NCBI GenBank assembly: GCA_016722525.1
Contig: JADKJB010000003.1
Span: 413,313 to 477,312, forward strand
Direction: 5' to 3'
Origin: Bacteroidota bacterium
Lineage (GTDB): Bacteria > Bacteroidota > Bacteroidia > AKYH767-A > OLB10
DNA length: 64,000 bases
The notes beneath the pieces are model-generated. The model did not search any database and was not told where the DNA came from. It saw only the letters and a program-made list of their open reading frames with translations. Each line of letters starts with the position of its first letter. The first letter of the stretch is position 1. Below, in pieces: positions 42,672-53,442 of the stretch. Made by a program: the position numbers and the translations under genes.

Positions 42672-43092
42672 GTAAAATCTAAAATCTTAAATATTATTAA
42701 TTTCACGTTTAAATTCTACATTCTACATTTTAAATTCCCGTTTAAATTCTACATTTTAGATTTTACATTCTACATTTTGCATTTCCGTTTTTATTTTACA
42801 TTGAAGATTTTGCATTCTCGTTTCATTCTACATTTTACATTCCCGTTTTCACTCTACATTTTAGATTTTACATTCCCGTTTTCACTCTACATTTAACATT
42901 TCCGTTTTTATTTTACATTGAAGATTTTACATTCTACATTTTAAATTCCCGTTTTCATTCTACATTGAGGATTTTACATTCTAAATTTTACATTCTCGTT
43001 TCATTCTACATTTTAGATTCTACATTCTACATTTTACATTCTCGTTTGCATTTTACATTGAAGATTTTACATTCTACATTTTACATTCTCGC
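42672..43092. repeat. Heptamer minisatellite array 2
   Basis: About 420 bases of the same heptamer vocabulary as array 1, in the same orientation, again preceded by opposite-sense heptamers (GTAAAAT, CTAAAAT, CTTAAAT at 42672-42692) and an ATTATTA turn. Units are more degenerate than in array 1. It ends about 160 bases before the sensor kinase gene. Confidence 0.88.
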
Positions 43093-43250
43093 TTCAGTCC
43101 AGAAACCTTAATGGATATCGTCGGGTGGGCTTAGCGTACAATGTAATTGTGCTTTAAAAACTCCTCCAATAGCGAATGCATTTGCCCAAATGAGATATTT
43201 TTTGCATTTTTGGTCATAAGTGGAGAGAATTCTCCTACTTACAGCCCATC

Positions 43251-46210
43251 ATGAAACAGAAAAGGCGCATATTCAGGACTTTAAGTATTTTAATTTTTAT
43301 TTTGACGGCTATTGGGCCAGTTGATAAATTATATGCGCAACAGTTTACAATTCGTAACTATTCGCCTTCAGATGGGCTAGCTAGCTCCAACATTTATTGC
43401 TCCATACAGGACTCAAAAGGATTCATGTGGTTTGGAACCGATGCTGGAGTGAGCAGATTTGATGGTCGCCGATTTGAGAGTTTTAGTATGGATGAAGGTC
43501 TTAGTGACAATGAAGTTTTCAAAATTTTTGAAGATAAACAAAACCGTATTTGGTTTCTTACACTAAGTGGAAGATTATCGTTTTTTCAGAATGGTATTTT
43601 TTACAACGAGTCAAATGCACCTTTTTTGCAAAGTGTTTTTCTGGGTCAGTCCTGGGTCGATTATTTTGTTGACGAATCCGGTAAGATTTGGCTAAGTGCT
43701 GTTGGAAATAAAGTGATTAGCATTGACGGTGACATTGTTCGACGCTATCAGTTCCAGAGTAGATTTGTTGGTAACGGTATGGTATTTATGGAACGCCAAA
43801 AAGGCAAACCTGATTTTTACCTTGGAAGTGTAAATTATGTTTTTGATGATAAAAATAAGCGATTTATTGAATCGGATAAATGTTCAGGGAAATTTTCCTT
43901 TAATCGCACGAAAGCTGCAGGTTCCGATTTAAAATCGATAATACGAATATGCGCCGAAGGATTAGTGAAGATGGGCGGAACATGTAGCGGTGATACACTA
44001 TTATACGCTTTTTCTAATACGGAAAGCGAAGAAGATTATAATGCAATTTACTACAATGGCAATGGAGAAATATGGGTGAGTACCAGAAACCAGGGGCTGT
44101 TGATCTTCTCACAACGCGACTCGGTTCGTATTAACCGTGTGTTACTGAAAGGTGTAATTCAAAATAGTTTGTTTAAAGATCGGGAAGGAAATTTTTGGAT
44201 CGCTTCTCAGAATAAAGGTTTGTTTATGATTCCATCGGGGTTCAAGAAAATAACTTATTATAACTCTACCGATGGATTGCCTTCCGACAATCTATTTTCG
44301 CTGGCTTCCATTGGGAATGATATGGTTATGGTGGGTAGTGACAATGGTGGCGTATCTACAGTAAGTTTATTGAACGGAATAGTTGAAAATTTTTATCTCG
44401 ATACTCAAATACCGGGACAAAACCGTGTTTTATCACTCATCACCGATAGCGCGAATACGCTTTGGATAGGTACCGATCAAGGAGTGTTCAGCAATAAAGA
44501 AAATACCGATGTACTGGTGCGATATCCGATATTAACTAATCAGTTTTCTTTACCTTATTCAGTTAAAAATATTACTAAAGGAAAAGATGGAACTATTTTT
44601 ATTTCACATTTTGCAGGTATAGCAGAAAAAAAACCGGATGACTGGAAGTTTGTAAATCTTTTGAAGTCGCAAGAATCGATACGTACTTATAGTTGTTACC
44701 AGGCATCAACGGGATTGTACGTTTCCAATATTCAGGGACTTCATTTGTACAGAATGATTCACTAATACCCCTCTATCAAAATGAACCTGTGCTTCGCGAA
44801 AGAATTTCTAAAATAACGGAGGCTCCTGACTCTACTCTTATTTTATCCACTAATGGAAAAGGGTTGGTGTTTTATAAGAAAGGAAAAGTAATAAACAATC
44901 TTACTCGTGCAAATGGATTACCTTCTAACCAGTGCCAAGCTGTTTTTATAAGTAAAAATCTTGTTTGGGTAGCCACCAATAAAGGGATGTGCAGATTCAG
45001 GTACAAAGAAAATGTTATTTCAGAAGTACTGGTAATTAATCGTCAAAATGGATTGTTAAGTGAAGATGTTCGGGATGTATATTATGAAAACGGCAAAGTA
45101 TTTACTGCAACATCACAAGGACTTTTTATTATTGATGAATCATTGTTTTATCAATCAGCTGCACCGCCTCCTGTTTACTTTCGGTTCCTGAAAACAGATA
45201 ACAGAAGTTATACCGGATTAAAAAATATTACATTGTCGCACAATGAAGGTCCGTTGCAGGTGGGTATTGGTGCCATAAATTTTTTGAATCCCAATGCGAT
45301 CATGTATCAATATAGAACCGATCCTGGTGAAGCATGGATTACCACCCGAAATGATGAAATTATTTTATCGAATCTGATACCGGGGAGCTACCGCATACAG
45401 GTTCGTGCCCGCAATGCCGGAAGTGAATGGAGTTTGCCTGTTGAAGAACGAATAAGTGTGGTAGCACCTTTTTGGCGGTCTACATGGTTTAGTTTATCTA
45501 TTATCATTATTTTATTGAGCCTTGTATTTTCCATTTATTTTTCAAAACAGAAAACTGCGATGAAGAAAAAAATCAGAGACCTTGAAATGGAACGCGCTGT
45601 TACCTTGGAGCGGGAACGTATATCACGGGATTTGCATGATGATTTGGGCGCCGATTTAACAGGTATAGTTATGAATGCTGAATTTTTGAAGCTGAATAAA
45701 AATACCGAACCTCAGTTTACAAAACATGTACAATCAATAGCCACTTCTGCCCGGGAAACAGTGGAGAAAATTGGTGAAATTTTGTGGGCGATGAACACTC
45801 AAAATGATTCGCTCAAAAATTTACTTGCCTATATCACCGAGTATGTGGGTGCTACCTGTGAGAAAAGGGGAATCACTGTTGTGATGAATATACCTGTGGA
45901 TGTTCCCAATGTGATAATAGGAACCGTGGCTAAACGAAATTTATTTCTTGCAGTTAAAGAAGGTGTTAATAATATTTTTAAACATGCAGGGGCAACTGAA
46001 ATAAAGTATTCCATTCAAATTCATTCCAATTACATTCGTATTTCACTTGAAGATAATGGTTGTGGCTTTGATCCCTCGCACACCCGTGAACATGGATACG
46101 GCATCAAGAACCTTAAAAAAAGGATGGAAGAAATTGGCGCCCGAATTAGTGTAGATTCCGCCATTGCTAAAGGATCTTCCCTGAAAATTGATTATTTTTT
46201 TAAAGCTTAG
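43251..46210 (+). CDS. Propeller sensor histidine kinase, frameshifted
   Basis: A membrane sensor kinase of about 985 residues. A signal peptide (ending KLYAQ) leads to two seven-bladed periplasmic propellers made of Reg_prop repeats (SSNIYCSIQDSKGFMWFGTD, SDNEVFKIFEDKQNRIWF), then a Y_Y_Y domain (PGSYRIQVRARNAGSEWS), a membrane helix near 45490-45540, a HisKA_3 domain with RERISRDLHDDLGADLTG (phospho-His within DLHDD), and a HATPase domain (NNIFKHAG, LEDNGCGFDP, HGYGIKNLKKRM). The two frames join by an indel near 44700-44760. The next gene is its likely response regulator. The signal is unknown. Confidence 0.9.
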
Positions 46211-46358
46211 TCGGTTTTTTAAAATTGTAAAAAGACCTTTTTCTAAAAGGTGTTTCGGGAGATATTTGTAAAGCACTCAAAATCAAATGTTAATAATGCC
46301 ATAAAATTTCATACTTTAGTATGATTGCTATCTGGAAATAAATCATTTAATTTATAGT

Positions 46359-47009
46359 ATGATGAAAAAGACCGACGTATTAATTGTAGAAGACCATGAA
46401 AATATTCGAGATGGTTTGGTTTATATTGTAAATTCAGCTGATAGTTTGCATTGCATGGGCGCAGTTTCTTCCGGAGAAGCGGCCCTGAAATTTGTAGAAG
46501 CACATCATCCTGAAATTGTTCTCATGGATATAAATTTACCGGGTATGAGTGGTATTGAATGTACTAAAATTATTAAAGCGGCTCATCCAAACATCCTGGT
46601 TATGATGTGTACAGTCTATGAAGATGATGAGAAAATTTTCAAAGCGCTTGCCGTAGGCGCAAGTGGCTACATCTTAAAGAAAAGCTCCTCCACCGAAGTT
46701 TTGGATGCTATTAATCAACTATTGAATGGTGGTGCTCCTATGAGTAGTCAGATCGCACGAAAAGTAGTGAGTTACTTTCACAGCTCCACCGCTACCATGA
46801 ACGATTCCGAAGGTATTACCGAACGCGAAGTTGAAATCCTGACGCTTTTATCAAATGGCTTTCGCAATAAGGAAATTGCCGATAAGCTGTTTATTTCACT
46901 ACATACCGTAAAGTCTCATATTTACAACATCTATCAAAAGCTGCATGTTCAAAGCCGTATAGAAGCGGTAAATAAATTCAGAGGCATGAATAATGTTAAT
47001 ATGTTGTAA
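46359..47009 (+). CDS. NarL/LuxR-family response regulator
   Basis: 216 residues. The receiver domain has acidic residues near 11-12 (VEDHE), the phosphoacceptor Asp57 in VLMDINLPG, and Lys in YILKKS. The C-terminal LuxR-type helix-turn-helix reads GITEREVEILTLLSNGFRNK and ADKLFISLHTVKSHIYNIY. It follows the propeller kinase by 148 bases on the same strand, so the two are very probably a cognate pair. ATG at 46359, with a second ATG at 46362. Confidence 0.93.
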   Translation: MMKKTDVLIVEDHENIRDGLVYIVNSADSLHCMGAVSSGEAALKFVEAHHPEIVLMDINLPGMSGIECTKIIKAAHPNILVMMCTVYEDDEKIFKALAVGASGYILKKSSSTEVLDAINQLLNGGAPMSSQIARKVVSYFHSSTATMNDSEGITEREVEILTLLSNGFRNKEIADKLFISLHTVKSHIYNIYQKLHVQSRIEAVNKFRGMNNVNML

Positions 47010-47344
47010 ATCAAATTTTTGAAGAATTCACGGGGGTGTCATCTTTCATACTTTTTACCTATTTACCTTTTTAATTAACTGTTTTATCTTTAACACGGTT
47101 TTATAGTTGAATACAGTTTATTGTTATCTCTAAAATATTAGGCTCAATTCTTAAAGTACTTTCTCTAACCAGGTATCTTTAATTGTTTCCTATTGTTTTT
47201 TGTGTGCTACAAGGCGGCCAAGTTGTTGGTCGCCTTGATTTTCTTAATAACTTAAAAGTAGAAATCAAAAAATCAGTAGTAGAATTAATATTAAGATCAG
47301 GAGTATCAAGTGAAAAAAGGACATACTCTTATAAGTTTCAAAAT
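47010..47344. other. Intergenic between convergent genes, no gene seen
   Basis: AT-rich spacer after the response regulator. A short open frame inside it shows no recognisable domain. I see no clear terminator hairpin. Confidence 0.45.
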
Positions 47345-47974
47345 TTACTTCAAAATTTGCGAAATAACTTCGGTAAATTCTTTATCATCAACATTTGTTG
47401 AAGAACCAAAGAACGTAACGAATCGACCCTCTTTGTCAATTAAATATTTCTGGAAATTCCATTTTACCGGTGCATCCGTAATTCCATTTTGTTCTTTTTC
47501 GGTAAGGAATTTATAGAGTGGATCCATGTCTTTTCCTTTAACAGAAATTTTAGAAAACATAGGAAATGTTACGCCGTAATTTTTGAGCAGAATGATTTTA
47601 TATCATCATTTGTTCCAGGTTCCTGACCCATGAAATTGTTAGCAGGAAATCCGAGTATCACAAAATCTTTCTCTTTGTTTTGGTCATAAAATGCCTGCAA
47701 TTCTTTGTATTGAGAGGTATAACCACATTTGCTTGCTACATTAACAATTAAAATGGTTTTGCCTTTGAATTGTGAAAAATTAACGGGCTTGCCATCAATG
47801 TCATTCATAGTAAACTGGTAAATTGTTTTGTCGCTGTTTTGAGATTGTTTCCATATAAGGTTTAATATCGCCACCTTTATTTCCAAACAAGCCAAATATT
47901 CCGAACATAAGTGTTGTAATTGCTAACATAATTAAAATGAGTATTGAGGTTTTTATTTTGTTTTTAATTGTCAA
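47345..47974 (-). CDS. Glutathione peroxidase, frameshifted
   Basis: A thiol peroxidase that reduces hydroperoxides. Motifs: VNVASKCGYTSQY with the peroxidatic Cys, LGFPANNFMGQEPG, and PVKWNFQKYLID with the catalytic Trp and Asn. The active residue is Cys, not selenocysteine. An indel near 47560-47570 (in FCSK|NYGVTFPMFSK) splits the gene, and a second shift near 47840 joins an N-terminal membrane anchor (IKTSILILIMLAITTLMFG) that starts at TTG 47974. That N-terminal reconstruction is less certain than the core. Confidence 0.82.
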
Positions 47975-48263
47975 TGAAAGATGAATGTGGAAACGGTGAA
48001 CATTAAATGCATTGACAATATTACCAATTAAAACAAAAATGACATGGAATTGTTTTAAAAGCTTGTATACTGCAGGATAGAGTTAAACAACAGAGGTTTT
48101 TGAATGACGGTACTTTTTTATTGAAGATAATAATTAAATGGCGGAAGCGGATTGAAGATGGATAGGTGAACTTCATCCTTAAAGGACAGTATTGGTAAGT
48201 AGTTGTTTATTAAAATTTAAAGTAACAAATAATTAAGTGTAAGTTGGTTGTTGGGCTGGTCGC

Positions 48264-51200
48264 TTAATTCTCACCGATTCCGTGGCAATTTTTATATTTT
48301 TTTCCACTCCCACAAGGACAGGCATCATTTCTTCCTACTTTAGGTTCAGCTCTTACAGGTGCTATTTTAGGAGGTGCCTGTTGTGGCTGTTGACCTTCGG
48401 GACCGGATCCGGCAGCAACGGTAGCTCCTGCGGGAATCTCGTCGTGAGTTGTTTTTAACTTGCTAATATCGGTACGTTGAGGTGTGCGCGCTTCCCGAAC
48501 ATTTGCCGAATCCTGTACTGGAATAAAACCTTTGAATAAAAATGAAATCACATCCCGGTTGACCTCATCGAGCATCTTTTTGAACAACTCAAATGATTCA
48601 AACTTATAAATCAACAAAGGATCTTTTTGCTCATAAACGGCATTCTGAACTGATGTTTTTAATTCATCCATCTCACGCAAGTGCTCTTTCCAGGAATCAT
48701 CAATAAAAGCCAGTGTCATGGTTCTTTCAAAGGCTGCCATCATTTCAGCACCTTTGGATTCATAGGCTTTTTTAAGATTTACAATTACCTGAACCTGTTT
48801 CATGCCGTCGGTAAATGGTACCACAATATTTTCGATCGTTTGTCCCTGGTTAAGATAAAGCTGGGTGATTACCGGTGTTGCTTTATCGGCGATGAGGCCT
48901 GATTTATCTTTATATTGTTGTTTTGCGGCTACATAAATTTTTCCGGCTAAATCTTCAGCTTTTATTTTCATAAATTCCTGTTGATCAACAGGGGCATCAA
49001 TGGAAAATGCACGTATCGTTTCCATTTTGAAATCATCAAAATCGCGATGTTCAGCATACGTATTAGAAACACTCTCACTCAAATCATACATCATATTATC
49101 GAGATCGAGTGATAATCTTTCACCAAACAAGGCATGGCGACGTTTTTTGTAAATGACTTCGCGTTGAGAATTCATTACATCATCGTATTCAAGCAAACGT
49201 TTTCTGATTCCGAAGTTATTTTCTTCTACTTTTTTCTGTGCGCGTTCAATTGATTTAGAGATCATGGAATGTTGAATAACTTCACCTTCTTTGATCCCCA
49301 TTCTATCCATGAGTTTGGCAATTCTTTCAGAGCCAAACAATCGCATAAGATTGTCTTCCAATGATACAAAAAACTGCGTAGATCCCGGATCTCCCTGGCG
49401 GCCTGATCGTCCTCTTAACTGACGATCGACACGACGCGATTCATGTCGTTCGGTACCAATGATTGCAAGTCCACCAGATTCCTTTACGCCTGCACCCAAT
49501 TTGATATCGGTACCACGACCTGCCATATTGGTGGCAATAGTTACAGTTCCTGACTGACCAGCTTCGGCAACAACTTCGGCTTCACGTTGGTGCATTTTAG
49601 CATTGAGTACGTTGTGCTTAATGTTACGTAACTTCAGCATTCTGCTAAGTAATTCTGAGATTTCAACGGAAGTAGTACCTACCAATACCGGTCGGCCGGC
49701 AGTAGTGAGTGCTACAATTTCATCAATTACAGCATTGTATTTTTCACGGGTAGTTTTGTAAACTAAATCTTCCCGATCGTCTCGCACGATTTTTCTATTG
49801 GTAGGAATTACCACAACATCTAACTTGTAGATCGTCCAGAATTCTCCTGCTTCGGTTTCAGCTGTTCCAGTCATACCGGCAAGCTTGTGGTACATCCTGA
49901 AATAGTTTTGAAGCGTAACGGTCGCATAGGTTTGGGTAGCAGCTTCAATCTTTACATTTTCTTTCGCTTCAATAGCTTGATGTAAACCATCAGAGTATCT
50001 TCTTCCTTCCAGCACACGACCGGTTTGTTCATCTACAATTTTTACTTTACTGTCGGCAATAATATATTCCACATCCTTTTCGTAAAGGGTGTAGGCTTTT
50101 AACAGTTGGTTAATGGTATGAATGCGTTCTGATTTCATAGCGAAATCACGCATTAAAATATCCTTGCGTTCAATTTTTTCCTGATCAGTTGCTTTTGATT
50201 TTTCAATTTCAGCAATTTCCGATCCAACATCAGGCATAACAAAAAACTGCGCATCTTCGCCACTGTTAGTAATCAGATCAACACCCTTTTCAGTAAGTTC
50301 AATGTTGTTATTTTTTTCATCGATCACAAAAAATAATTCTGCATCAACAATATGCATATCCCGCTGCTGATCCTGTATATAACGGTTTTCGGTTTTCTGC
50401 AATAATGCCCGGACACCTTGCTCGGACAAAAATTTAATTAAAGCTTTATTTTTAGGTAGTCCCCGAAAGGCCCGGTACAAGGGCAGCCCCGCCTCTTCAT
50501 CTTTACCATCAGCAATTTTTTTCTTTGCATCGGCAATTGAGGTATTGATATAGTTCCTCTGCGTATTTACCAATAATTCAATTCTAGGTTTTAAAGCAAA
50601 AAATTCATGTAAATCACCTTTAGGAGTTGGACCGGAAATAATTAAAGGAGTTCGTGCATCATCAATTAATACAGAATCGACCTCATCAACTATAGCGTAA
50701 TGATGGCCTCTTTGCACCATGTCTTCAGGGCTTCTGGCCATGTTATCTCTTAGATAATCGAAACCAAATTCGTTATTAGTTCCATAGGTAATATCTGAAT
50801 TGTATGCACGTTTACGTTCGTCGGAATTAGGTTGGTATTTATCGATGCAATCAAAAGTGAGTCCTAAAAATTCAAACAAAGGACCGTTCCACTCGGAATC
50901 TCTTTTTGCAAGGTAGTCGTTGACCGTTACAATGTGTACTCCTTTGCCGGGAAGGGCATTCAGATAAATCGGTAAAGTTGCAACCAGCGTTTTTCCTTCG
51001 CCGGTAGCCATCTCCGCAATTTTACCCTGATGCAATACCGAACCACCAATGAGCTGAACATCGTAGTGAATCATGTTCCAGGTAACTTCGTTGCCCGCAG
51101 CCATCCAGGTGCTGGAATAAATAGCCTGATCTCCTTCAATCCGTATATAGCTTTTTTTCACCGACAGGTCGCGGTCATGTTGGGTTGCAGTAACTTTTAT

Positions 51201-51593
51201 CTCGGAGTTATTAGTAAACCTACGTGCGGTTTCACGAACAACAGCAAAAGCTTCAGGTAAAATTTCAGCAAGGAGGTCTTCAATTTTTTTATTTTCTTCT
51301 TTTTTCAATTCATCAATCTTACGATATAGATCTTCCTTTTCAACAAGATCCATCTGAGGATTGCTATCAATATTAACATTGATGTCTTCGATTTCTTTGA
51401 GCAAATCTTTGGTGAATTCCGAAATTTTATTTTTGAATTCAACTGTTTTATCACGAAGCTCATTATCGTTTAATTGACTAATTACAGTTTCTGCTTGCTT
51501 AATATTTGCAGCCAGAGGAACTAGTTCTTTTAAATCTCTTTCCGACTTGTTTCCAAAAAATTTGGAGATGGTTTTATTAATAAAATCGATCAT
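48264..51593 (-). CDS. secA: Preprotein translocase ATPase SecA
   Basis: 1,109 residues, the long form usual in Bacteroidota. It drives protein export through SecYEG. Motor motifs are MATGEGKTLVATLPIYLN (Walker A), GTNNEFGFDYLRDNM, DEVDSVLIDDARTPLIISG (Walker B) and TNMAGRGTDIKLG, with RQLRGRSGRQGDPG in the second motor domain. The C terminus is a zinc-binding tail CPCGSGKKYKNCHG that binds SecB or lipids. The frame is intact across 3.3 kb, which is notable among so many broken genes. It supplies the Sec export step that precedes T9SS sorting. Confidence 0.98.
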   Translation of the reverse strand: MIDFINKTISKFFGNKSERDLKELVPLAANIKQAETVISQLNDNELRDKTVEFKNKISEFTKDLLKEIEDINVNIDSNPQMDLVEKEDLYRKIDELKKEENKKIEDLLAEILPEAFAVVRETARRFTNNSEIKVTATQHDRDLSVKKSYIRIEGDQAIYSSTWMAAGNEVTWNMIHYDVQLIGGSVLHQGKIAEMATGEGKTLVATLPIYLNALPGKGVHIVTVNDYLAKRDSEWNGPLFEFLGLTFDCIDKYQPNSDERKRAYNSDITYGTNNEFGFDYLRDNMARSPEDMVQRGHHYAIVDEVDSVLIDDARTPLIISGPTPKGDLHEFFALKPRIELLVNTQRNYINTSIADAKKKIADGKDEEAGLPLYRAFRGLPKNKALIKFLSEQGVRALLQKTENRYIQDQQRDMHIVDAELFFVIDEKNNNIELTEKGVDLITNSGEDAQFFVMPDVGSEIAEIEKSKATDQEKIERKDILMRDFAMKSERIHTINQLLKAYTLYEKDVEYIIADSKVKIVDEQTGRVLEGRRYSDGLHQAIEAKENVKIEAATQTYATVTLQNYFRMYHKLAGMTGTAETEAGEFWTIYKLDVVVIPTNRKIVRDDREDLVYKTTREKYNAVIDEIVALTTAGRPVLVGTTSVEISELLSRMLKLRNIKHNVLNAKMHQREAEVVAEAGQSGTVTIATNMAGRGTDIKLGAGVKESGGLAIIGTERHESRRVDRQLRGRSGRQGDPGSTQFFVSLEDNLMRLFGSERIAKLMDRMGIKEGEVIQHSMISKSIERAQKKVEENNFGIRKRLLEYDDVMNSQREVIYKKRRHALFGERLSLDLDNMMYDLSESVSNTYAEHRDFDDFKMETIRAFSIDAPVDQQEFMKIKAEDLAGKIYVAAKQQYKDKSGLIADKATPVITQLYLNQGQTIENIVVPFTDGMKQVQVIVNLKKAYESKGAEMMAAFERTMTLAFIDDSWKEHLREMDELKTSVQNAVYEQKDPLLIYKFESFELFKKMLDEVNRDVISFLFKGFIPVQDSANVREARTPQRTDISKLKTTHDEIPAGATVAAGSGPEGQQPQQAPPKIAPVRAEPKVGRNDACPCGSGKKYKNCHGIGEN

Positions 51594-51643
51594 TGTTTTA
51601 ATACTTAAATGTACTGATTTGTAACGGTTTTAATAGGAATCGG

Positions 51644-51651
51644 CAAAGGTA
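51644..51651 (-). promoter_or_regulatory. Candidate -7 element for secA
   Basis: TACCTTTG on the minus strand, a perfect TAnnTTTG, lies about 50 bases upstream of the secA ATG. No TTTG occurs at the ideal -33 distance, so support is partial. Confidence 0.42.
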
Positions 51652-51721
51652 CTGATTTATTGATGATTTCATGGCTAAGCAATCCTTAGCTATTGGTTAT
51701 GAATAGAATACAATAAGCGGG

Positions 51722-53014
51722 TCAGGTTTTACCTGCTGTAGCAAGATTTAACTTCCGTAAAGAGGGGGCAAATTTATAAGCAGATAAAACAACCAAAAGT
51801 GTCATGGTGCCACCAAAAATTACAGAGGGAACCAATCCTAATAAACGCGCAGCAAGACCTGATTCAAAGGCACCAATTTCATTAGATGATCCGATAAAAA
51901 TAGTATTCACCGCCGACACTCTTCCACGCATTGCATCGGGAGTTAATGTTTGCATAATTGTAGAGCGGATTACAACGCTTACGCTATCCAACATTCCGCT
52001 TAATGCGAGCAAGGCAAATGAAAGATAGAAGTTTTTTGAGAGTGCAAATAGTATCATACATATTCCAAATCCAGCCACAGCTAAAAGCAATTTATTTCCT
52101 GCATTAACAACCGGAGGACGGAAAGCAAGAGCTAAAGCCATTATTACCGCACCTAATGCAGGAGCAGCTCTTAAAAACCCCAATCCCTGTGCCCCGGTGC
52201 CCAACACCTGATCGGCAAACATGGGAAGCAATGCGACCGCTCCGCCAAACAATACCGCAAACAAATCTAATGTGATAGCAGACAGCATCACCTGATTGCC
52301 AAAAACAAATTTTACCCCGGAAGAAAGGCTTTCAAGCAAGGGTACTGCAGGTCCTGTTTGTGAAACGGGTTTGGAACTTATTCGGGTGTAAGCAAAGAAA
52401 GCCGCAGCAATGAAAAAACAGACCACCGCGCTTGCCGCATAAGGGCCATAAAATCCATAAATCAATCCACCAATGGCCGGTCCGGTTACAGCACCTGACT
52501 GCCAAATTGTGCTGCTCCAGGCAGAAGCATTTGCGTATAATTTTTTAGGAACTAATTGTGAGGCGAAAGCCGCAATGGTAGGAGCAAGAATTCCACGGGC
52601 AAAGCCAGTAAAAAAAATCATTACATAAACCGGTAGCGTTCCATATTTCTCAAAATTGGCATTCGCATTAATGGTGAATAGCGTTAGTAAAATAGATATG
52701 CTGAATAGCATTACAAGGAAAAACAAAATAAGTTTTTTGCGATTGTATTTGTCGGCAAGATGACCTCCGAATAGTGCAATTGAAATAGCGGGAATCGCTT
52801 CAGCCAGCCCGATCAAACCCAGGGAGAAAGCATCTTTAGTATAATTGTAAATCAGCCAGCCAAAAATAACAGCTTGCATTTGCCAGCCAATAGTGAGCGT
52901 AAAACGTGCAAGAATAAACCAGCGATATTCTGCTATTTTGAGAGCAGCGTAGGCATCGTGATTAAAAAGTGTGCGGAAAGTTTTGATAAATTGATTGTTT
53001 TTTCGAGTCGTCAG
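51722..53014 (-). CDS. MFS transporter (enterobactin-exporter-like)
   Basis: An inner-membrane transporter with 10-12 hydrophobic segments. It has the MFS loop motif GGHLADKYNRKKLI and the EntS/MFS_3-like opening GLIGLAEAIPAISIALF. The first ATG (52879) falls inside the first membrane helix: clearly homologous coding sequence continues upstream (AALKIAEYRWFILARFTLTI). The same frame stays open to a stop at 53015-53017, but contains no ATG, GTG or TTG, so the true start is hidden by an error or is non-standard. Substrate unknown. Confidence 0.82.
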   Translation of the reverse strand: MTTRKNNQFIKTFRTLFNHDAYAALKIAEYRWFILARFTLTIGWQMQAVIFGWLIYNYTKDAFSLGLIGLAEAIPAISIALFGGHLADKYNRKKLILFFLVMLFSISILLTLFTINANANFEKYGTLPVYVMIFFTGFARGILAPTIAAFASQLVPKKLYANASAWSSTIWQSGAVTGPAIGGLIYGFYGPYAASAVVCFFIAAAFFAYTRISSKPVSQTGPAVPLLESLSSGVKFVFGNQVMLSAITLDLFAVLFGGAVALLPMFADQVLGTGAQGLGFLRAAPALGAVIMALALAFRPPVVNAGNKLLLAVAGFGICMILFALSKNFYLSFALLALSGMLDSVSVVIRSTIMQTLTPDAMRGRVSAVNTIFIGSSNEIGAFESGLAARLLGLVPSVIFGGTMTLLVVLSAYKFAPSLRKLNLATAGKT

Positions 53015-53040
53015 TCAGCAGAATTTAGTAAAACTAATAA

Positions 53041-53110
53041 TCTTACCACTTACTACTCACCACTCACCACTCACCACTTACCGCTTACTACTTACAACTA
53101 ACAACTAACC
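53041..53110. repeat. Ten-copy heptamer microsatellite
   Basis: Ten uninterrupted 7-base words of the form nCTnACn: TCTTACC, ACTTACT, three ACTCACC, ACTTACC, GCTTACT, ACTTACA, ACTAACA, ACTAACC. The run stops four bases before the end of the DUF2795 gene. Its word differs from that of the arrays at 41.8-43.1 kb, but the period is the same. Confidence 0.9.
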
Positions 53111-53113
53111 CAT

Positions 53114-53335
53114 CTAATATTCATCTTCATTGAAGAAGAAATCATCCTTGGTGGGATAATCGGGCCATATTTCTTCAATACTTTCATAAGCTTCACCCTC
53201 ATCTTCCAATTCCTGGAGATTTTCAATAACTTCTAATGGAGCACCTGAACGTATAGCGTAATCGATAAGTTCGTCTTTGGTAGCAGGCCATGGAGCATCT
53301 TCGAGGTGAGATGCCAATTCTAAAGTCCAGTACAT
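53114..53335 (-). CDS. DUF2795 family protein
   Basis: A very acidic 73-residue protein. It begins MYWTLELASHLEDAPWPATK and has the DUF2795 core DELIDYAIRSGAPLEVIENL, then ends in an Asp/Glu/Phe-rich tail (FFFNEDEY). This short form is common in Bacteroidota, often as a single gene. Function unknown; the fold is thought to be a small helical domain. It has its own candidate promoter. Confidence 0.85.
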   Translation of the reverse strand: MYWTLELASHLEDAPWPATKDELIDYAIRSGAPLEVIENLQELEDEGEAYESIEEIWPDYPTKDDFFFNEDEY

Positions 53336-53395
53336 GCTTGATTATTTTTAAGGTTAGTATTCAGTTGGGTTCTATTCCCTTTTTCAAAGGCGTGC

Positions 53396-53427
53396 AAAAA
53401 TAAAAAAATTGAATTCATAAAAGCAAA
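53396..53427 (-). promoter_or_regulatory. Candidate promoter for the DUF2795 gene
   Basis: On the minus strand TTTG (53427-53424) is followed by 20 bases and TTATTTTG (53403-53396), near the TTTG-N19-TAnnTTTG consensus with one mismatch. It lies about 60 bases before the gene start. Confidence 0.45.
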
Positions 53428-53442
53428 AAACTTAATAACCAT

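Noticed and set aside
41776..43092. CRISPR array
   Set aside because: The repeats are 7-base words in tandem with a 47-base higher-order unit. There are no unique spacers, no constant 25-40 base repeat, and no cas genes nearby.
47345..47974. Selenoprotein glutathione peroxidase read through UGA
   Set aside because: The active-site position is an ordinary Cys codon in SKCGYT. The break in the gene is a one-base indel elsewhere, and no SECIS-like element is needed.
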